From CBDULX01 sp965368175 (GTDB lineage Bacteria; Pseudomonadota; Gammaproteobacteria; SZUA-229), in the NCBI GenBank assembly GCA_965368175.1, contig CBDULX010000115.1, forward strand, positions 1-9,859: a DNA stretch of 9,859 bases, written 5' to 3'. The notes under the pieces are model-generated. The model was not told the origin of the DNA. It searched no databases and worked only from the letters and a program-made list of their open reading frames with translations. Below, one piece after another: positions 6,660 to 9,859 of the stretch (its first letter is position 1; each line of letters begins with the position of its first letter). The translations under genes and the position numbers were made by a program.

Positions 6660-8585
6660 ATGCCTGTTATTACTCTGCCTGACGGAAGTCAGCGCACTTT
6701 TTCATCCCCTGTGACTGTGTACGATGTAGCTGCCGAAATCGGCCCCGGTCTGGCCAAGGCCACTCTGGCGGGTAAAGTCGATGGCAAGCTGGTGGATGCC
6801 TCATATGTTATAGACAATGATGCCGCCTTATCCATCATTACCGACAAGAATGACGAAGGACTCGAGGTTATTCGCCATTCCGCCGCCCACCTGCTTGCGC
6901 AGGCGGTTAAAGCCCTGTACCCCTCGGCTCAGATCACCATCGGCCCGGTAATCGACGATGGCTTTTTTTACGACATTGATTATGAGCCCCGCTTTAGCCC
7001 TGAAGATCTGATCGCCATTGAAAAGAAAATGGAAGAGCTGGCCAGGGCCAATTTCAAAGTCGAGCGTTCGGTGAAGAGTCGTGATGAAGCGGTAAAATTT
7101 TTCCGCGATATGGGTGAAGAGTACAAGGCGCAAATTATTGAAGGTATTCCGGTCAATGAAGATCTGTCACTGTATCAGCAGGGTGATTTCATCGATCTCT
7201 GTCGCGGGCCTCATGTACCCAGTACTGGCAAGATCAGGGCGTTTAAACTGACCAAGCTGGCTGGAGCCTACTGGCGCGGTGACTCCAAAAATAAAATGCT
7301 GCAACGTATTTACGGTACTGCCTGGGCGGATAAAAAGCAGTTGAAGGCCTATTTGCGTCGTATCGAAGAAGCAGAAAAGCGTGATCATCGAAAAATCGGC
7401 AAGCAACTGGGTCTGTTCCATACCCAGGAAGAGGCACCGGGCATGGTGTTCTGGCATAAGGATGGCTGGGATCTGAACCTCACTATCCAGAATTACATCC
7501 GACATCGTCTGCGTGATCACGGTTACCAGGAAATCAACACACCCCAGGTGGTGGATCGCAGTCTGTGGGAGAAATCCGGCCACTGGGATAAATTCGGTGA
7601 CATGATGTTTACCACCCACTCGGAAAATCGCGATTATGCGGTTAAACCCATGAACTGCCCCTGTCATGTACAGGTGTTCAACCAGGGCCTGAAGTCTTAT
7701 CGCGATCTGCCGCTACGGCTGGCGGAATTCGGTTCCTGCCATCGTAATGAGCCGTCCGGTACCCTGCATGGTTTAATGCGTGTGCGCAATTTTGTGCAGG
7801 ATGATGCGCATATTTTCTGTACTGAAGAGCAGATTCAGCATGAGGTGTCGGCGTTCATCGACCTGACCTTTGATGTGTACAGGGATTTTGGCTTCGACAA
7901 TATCGAAATCGCCCTGTCCACTCGTCCTGAGCAGCGAGTCGGCTCCGATGAAGTCTGGGATCAGGCAGAAAAGGCCCTGGAAGAATCATTAAAAGCCAAG
8001 GGCCTGGAATACACGCTGCAACCCGGTGAAGGGGCTTTCTATGGGCCGAAGATTGAATTCACTCTGAAAGACTGCCTGGAACGCGGCTGGCAATGTGGCA
8101 CCATGCAGGTCGATTTCTCCATGCCAGGACGTCTGGATGCCCAGTACGTAGCCGAAGATGGCAGTCGACAGGTGCCGGTGATGTTACATCGGGCGATTCT
8201 GGGTTCGGTGGAGCGATTTATCGGGATTTTGATCGAGCATTACGAGGGTAAATTTCCGCTCTGGTTATCGCCTTCCCATGCCGTAATTCTCAATATTACC
8301 GACCATCAGGCCGAATTTGCCAAAAAAGTTGAAAAAAAGCTCCATTCTCTTGGCTTTAAAGTGAAAGCGGACTTGAGAAATGAGAAGATCGGCTTTAAAA
8401 TTCGCGAGCATACATTACAGCGGGTTCCCTACATGCTGGTTATAGGTGATCGGGAACTTGAGAATCAAAGCGTAGCCGTGCGTTCACGCGATGGGAAGGA
8501 TCTGGGGTCGATGTCAGTTGATGACTTTGCCAAAGGTCTCGCAGTTGCCATCGAGAGCCGCGGTTTCGCTATTTTGGAGGAATAA
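6660..8585 (+). CDS. thrS: Threonyl-tRNA synthetase
   Basis: Cytoplasmic class II synthetase, 641 aa (E. coli enzyme 642 aa), that charges tRNA-Thr and edits mis-made Ser-tRNA-Thr. Domains in order: TGS 1-62; editing domain about 63-225 with His73 and His77 (HSAAH), Cys181 and His185 (CRGPH); catalytic core about 243-535; anticodon-binding domain about 536-641. The zinc that recognises threonine is held by Cys333 (MNCPCH), His384 (DDAHIF) and His510 (MLHRAILGS). Motif 2 Arg362 (CHRNEPSG) and motif 3 Arg519 (GSVERF) are present, so the enzyme looks fully active. It is the first gene of the operon; its last codons carry the Shine-Dalgarno of infC. Expression is probably limited by ThrRS binding to the leader hairpins. 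Confidence 0.98.
   Translation: MPVITLPDGSQRTFSSPVTVYDVAAEIGPGLAKATLAGKVDGKLVDASYVIDNDAALSIITDKNDEGLEVIRHSAAHLLAQAVKALYPSAQITIGPVIDDGFFYDIDYEPRFSPEDLIAIEKKMEELARANFKVERSVKSRDEAVKFFRDMGEEYKAQIIEGIPVNEDLSLYQQGDFIDLCRGPHVPSTGKIRAFKLTKLAGAYWRGDSKNKMLQRIYGTAWADKKQLKAYLRRIEEAEKRDHRKIGKQLGLFHTQEEAPGMVFWHKDGWDLNLTIQNYIRHRLRDHGYQEINTPQVVDRSLWEKSGHWDKFGDMMFTTHSENRDYAVKPMNCPCHVQVFNQGLKSYRDLPLRLAEFGSCHRNEPSGTLHGLMRVRNFVQDDAHIFCTEEQIQHEVSAFIDLTFDVYRDFGFDNIEIALSTRPEQRVGSDEVWDQAEKALEESLKAKGLEYTLQPGEGAFYGPKIEFTLKDCLERGWQCGTMQVDFSMPGRLDAQYVAEDGSRQVPVMLHRAILGSVERFIGILIEHYEGKFPLWLSPSHAVILNITDHQAEFAKKVEKKLHSLGFKVKADLRNEKIGFKIREHTLQRVPYMLVIGDRELENQSVAVRSRDGKDLGSMSVDDFAKGLAVAIESRGFAILEE
8576..8580 (+). promoter_or_regulatory. 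Shine-Dalgarno pointing to an AUC start for infC
   Basis: GGAGG, embedded in the last codons of thrS, is 8 bases before an in-frame ATC (8589-8591), which is ideal spacing. It is 32 bases before the first in-frame ATG (8613), too far to serve it. The only purine-rich motif near that ATG is a weak AAGAAAG. This decides the start in favour of the non-canonical codon. Confidence 0.8.
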
Positions 8586-8588
8586 AAT

Positions 8589-9110
8589 ATCGCTGCCGAT
8601 AAGAAAGTTCTTATGAACGATAAGATCACTTACCCTGAAGTAAGGGTAATTGATGCTGAAGGTGAACAGGCTGGAATACTGAAGATTGAAGACGCACTAA
8701 TACTGGCTCAGAAAGCCGATCTCGATTTAGTAGAAGTATCCCCCAATGCTACGCCTCCAGTATGTCGGATTATGGATTACGGCAAATTCAGGTTTGAAGC
8801 CAAGAAACAACTGGCGGCAAACAAGAAGAAGCAGAAACAGGTCCAGGTAAAGGAAATCAAATTCCGCCCTCGCACCGAAGAGGGAGATTACCGGACCAAA
8901 CTCAAGAAACTGATTTCATTTCTTGAGAATGGCGATAAAGCAAAAGTTACATTACGCTTTCGCGGTCGTGAATATGCCCATCAGGAACTGGGTTTGAAGC
9001 TACTGGAGCGCGTCGGAGCTGATCTGGAAGAATACGGCATCATTGAACAGATGCCTAAAATGGAAGGTCGTCTGATGGTGATGATGCTGTCGCCGAAGAA
9101 GGCAAAGTAG
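8589..9110 (+). CDS. infC: Translation initiation factor IF-3, probable AUC start
   Basis: IF3 binds the 30S subunit, prevents premature 50S joining and checks the start codon and initiator tRNA. From the AUC the protein is 173 aa (E. coli 180 aa); from the ATG at 8613 it would be 165 aa and lose the basic lead-in (AADKKVL) before the conserved NxxI segment. The N-domain runs to about residue 68 and includes PPVCRIMDYGKF (56-67). A lysine-rich linker follows (about 70-84), then the C-domain, with VKEIKFRP and LRFRGRE (122-128), which contacts 16S rRNA. The gene begins 3 bases after the thrS stop and in the same frame. IF3 disfavours AUU/AUC/AUA starts, so an AUC start implies negative autoregulation as known for E. 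coli infC (AUU). The 163-bp gap to rpmI is unusually long for this operon. Confidence 0.95.
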   Translation: MAADKKVLMNDKITYPEVRVIDAEGEQAGILKIEDALILAQKADLDLVEVSPNATPPVCRIMDYGKFRFEAKKQLAANKKKQKQVQVKEIKFRPRTEEGDYRTKLKKLISFLENGDKAKVTLRFRGREYAHQELGLKLLERVGADLEEYGIIEQMPKMEGRLMVMMLSPKKAK

Positions 9111-9125
9111 TAAAGCATTACTTAA

Positions 9126-9150
9126 ATGGCTGATACGAAGCATCAGCCAT
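9126..9150 (+). promoter_or_regulatory. Perfect hairpin in the infC-rpmI spacer
   Basis: ATGGCTGAT (9126-9134) and ATCAGCCAT (9142-9150) form a 9-bp perfect stem with a 7-base loop, 15 bases after the infC stop. No T-run follows, so it is not an intrinsic terminator. It could protect or direct cleavage of the operon mRNA, or be a second L20 binding site like the hairpin that accompanies the E. coli rpmI pseudoknot. Confidence 0.45.
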
Positions 9151-9184
9151 CTGTAATACGTGGTTTATCAGGGATCCACGGCCC

Positions 9185-9245
9185 TACAGGGCAAAAACCC
9201 GAAAATAATCACCCTGTACTTGTCTATTTTAGATTGAGTCCGGGT
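9185..9245 (+). promoter_or_regulatory. Candidate L20 translational operator: pseudoknot before rpmI
   Basis: TACAGGG (9185-9191) pairs perfectly with CCCTGTA (9212-9218). Its 20-base loop contains ACCCG (9197-9201), which can pair with CGGGT (9241-9245) just before the rpmI Shine-Dalgarno, forming an H-type pseudoknot. Competing helices are also possible: GCCC-GGGC at 9181-9192, CGTGG/CCACG at 9159-9180, and CAGGG at 9169-9173 with CCCTG at 9212-9216. In E. coli, L20 represses rpmI-rplT by binding a pseudoknot in the same spacer. Position and topology fit; the fold and protein binding here are inference. Confidence 0.45.
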
Positions 9246-9273
9246 CTTTTAAAGTATTATTTTGGAGCAAACA

Positions 9274-9471
9274 ATGCCTAAGATGAAAACTAACCGTGGC
9301 GCTGCCAAACGGTTCCGCCGCACTGGGTCTGGCGGTTTTAAACGTGCCCAGTCTTTCCGACGTCATATTCTGACCAAGAAGTCGACCAAGCGTAAACGTC
9401 ATTTACGCGAACCTTCACAGGTTGCCGCGAGCGATGTTCGCATGGTTAACCGTTTATTACCGTACGTATAA
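9274..9471 (+). CDS. rpmI: 50S ribosomal protein L35
   Basis: A 65-aa, highly basic protein of the large subunit, the same length as E. coli L35. The sequence begins MPKMKTNRGAAKRF and carries the family signature HILTKKSTKRKRHLR (about residues 35-49). The ATG at 9274 has GGAG (9264-9267) 6 bases upstream; an in-frame TTG four codons earlier overlaps that Shine-Dalgarno and is not the start. rplT follows after 12 bases, so the two are probably co-translated, and repression of rpmI by L20 would also reduce L20. Confidence 0.97.
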   Translation: MPKMKTNRGAAKRFRRTGSGGFKRAQSFRRHILTKKSTKRKRHLREPSQVAASDVRMVNRLLPYV

Positions 9472-9483
9472 GGGGTCGGAATC

Positions 9484-9849
9484 ATGGCTAGAGTAAAACG
9501 TGGTGTACAGGCGCGAGCCAAACACAAAAAAGTAATGGCGAAAGCCAGGGGTTATTACGGTGCGCGCAGTCGTGTTTATCGTGTAGCTCATCAGGCGGTT
9601 ATTAAAGCCGGTCAATATGCATTCCGTGACCGTCGTGTCAGGAAACGTGAATTCCGCAAACTGTGGATTACTCGTATCAATGCGGCAGCTCGTGAATTCG
9701 ATATGTCCTATAGCCGATTTATCGATGGTCTGAACAAGGCTGAAATCGAGATTGATCGTAAAGTGCTGGCCGATATCGCTGTTTTCGATAAAGTCGCATT
9801 TGGTCAACTGGTTGATGCAGCCAAAGCTGGCCTTGCTAAAGCGGCGTAA
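9484..9849 (+). CDS. rplT: 50S ribosomal protein L20
   Basis: A 121-aa basic protein (E. coli 118 aa) that binds 23S rRNA early in 50S assembly and, in E. coli, represses its own operon. It opens with MARVKRG and has the signature GYYGARSRVYRVA (23-35) in the long basic N-terminal extension; the globular C-terminal half includes LWITRINAAAR and DRKVLADIAVFDKVAF. The Shine-Dalgarno AAGGGG (9470-9475) overlaps the rpmI stop codon and is 8 bases before the ATG. Ten bases remain after the stop before the window ends, with no visible terminator, so the operon may continue (pheS would be the usual next gene). Confidence 0.98.
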   Translation: MARVKRGVQARAKHKKVMAKARGYYGARSRVYRVAHQAVIKAGQYAFRDRRVRKREFRKLWITRINAAAREFDMSYSRFIDGLNKAEIEIDRKVLADIAVFDKVAFGQLVDAAKAGLAKAA

Positions 9850-9859
9850 GATTTAATTT

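Noticed and set aside
7167..7667. Minus-strand open frame of 166 codons opposite thrS
   Set aside because: It is a shadow of the highly conserved ThrRS coding sequence and has no independent support; the frame at 6828-7133 is rejected for the same reason.
9126..9150. The hairpin after infC as a rho-independent terminator
   Set aside because: No T-run follows the stem, and stopping transcription here would cut off rpmI and rplT.
9234..9260. Promoter TTGAGT/TATTAT just before rpmI
   Set aside because: The spacer is only 15 bases and the transcript would start inside the ribosome binding site.
9262..9273. rpmI start at TTG 9262
   Set aside because: It overlaps the rpmI Shine-Dalgarno; the ATG at 9274 gives the standard 65-aa L35.
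9457..9807. Minus-strand open frame of 116 codons opposite rplT
   Set aside because: It is antisense to L20, whose sequence is unmistakable, and nothing in the translated product suggests a real protein.

Overview
The window looks like chromosomal DNA from a gammaproteobacterium of moderate GC content that I cannot place more precisely. The best evidence is the gene order thrS-infC-rpmI-rplT, together with proteins close to their E. coli counterparts (ThrRS 641 aa, L35 65 aa, L20 121 aa). The window ends just after rplT, where pheST usually follows in this group. There are no rRNA or tRNA genes, no CRISPR array and no complete mobile element.

Layout. Bases 1-368 have no gene; they hold a possible remnant of a short inverted-repeat element (1-160) and a weak terminator for the gene that follows. 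Two large genes then lie on the minus strand. The first (369-2855) is a CPA1-type cation/proton antiporter with a long cytoplasmic linker and a C-terminal cyclic-nucleotide-binding domain. The second (3021-6347) is a soluble PAS-PAS-GAF-PAS-PAS-GAF-HD-GYP protein, a predicted cyclic-di-GMP phosphodiesterase with an intact catalytic signature. The phosphodiesterase gene is upstream of the antiporter gene in the direction of transcription, but a good sigma70-like promoter in the 165-bp gap suggests the antiporter can be expressed independently.

A 312-bp divergent intergenic region (6348-6659) separates the phosphodiesterase from thrS. It contains a strong plus-strand terminator with no obvious gene in front of it, an extended -10 promoter for thrS, and a thrS leader with two consecutive hairpins. 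Their loops copy the threonine anticodon loops GGU and UGU, which is the arrangement expected of a ThrRS autoregulatory operator like that of E. coli.

The plus-strand operon thrS (6660-8585), infC (8589-9110), rpmI (9274-9471) and rplT (9484-9849) supplies threonyl-tRNA synthetase, initiation factor IF3 and ribosomal proteins L35 and L20. Three layers of translational feedback are readable in the DNA. These are the anticodon-mimic hairpins before thrS, a probable AUC start codon for infC behind a perfect Shine-Dalgarno (IF3 discriminates against such starts), and a structured infC-rpmI spacer with a possible pseudoknot where an L20 operator would be expected. The most interesting content is this RNA-level regulation rather than a new protein system.
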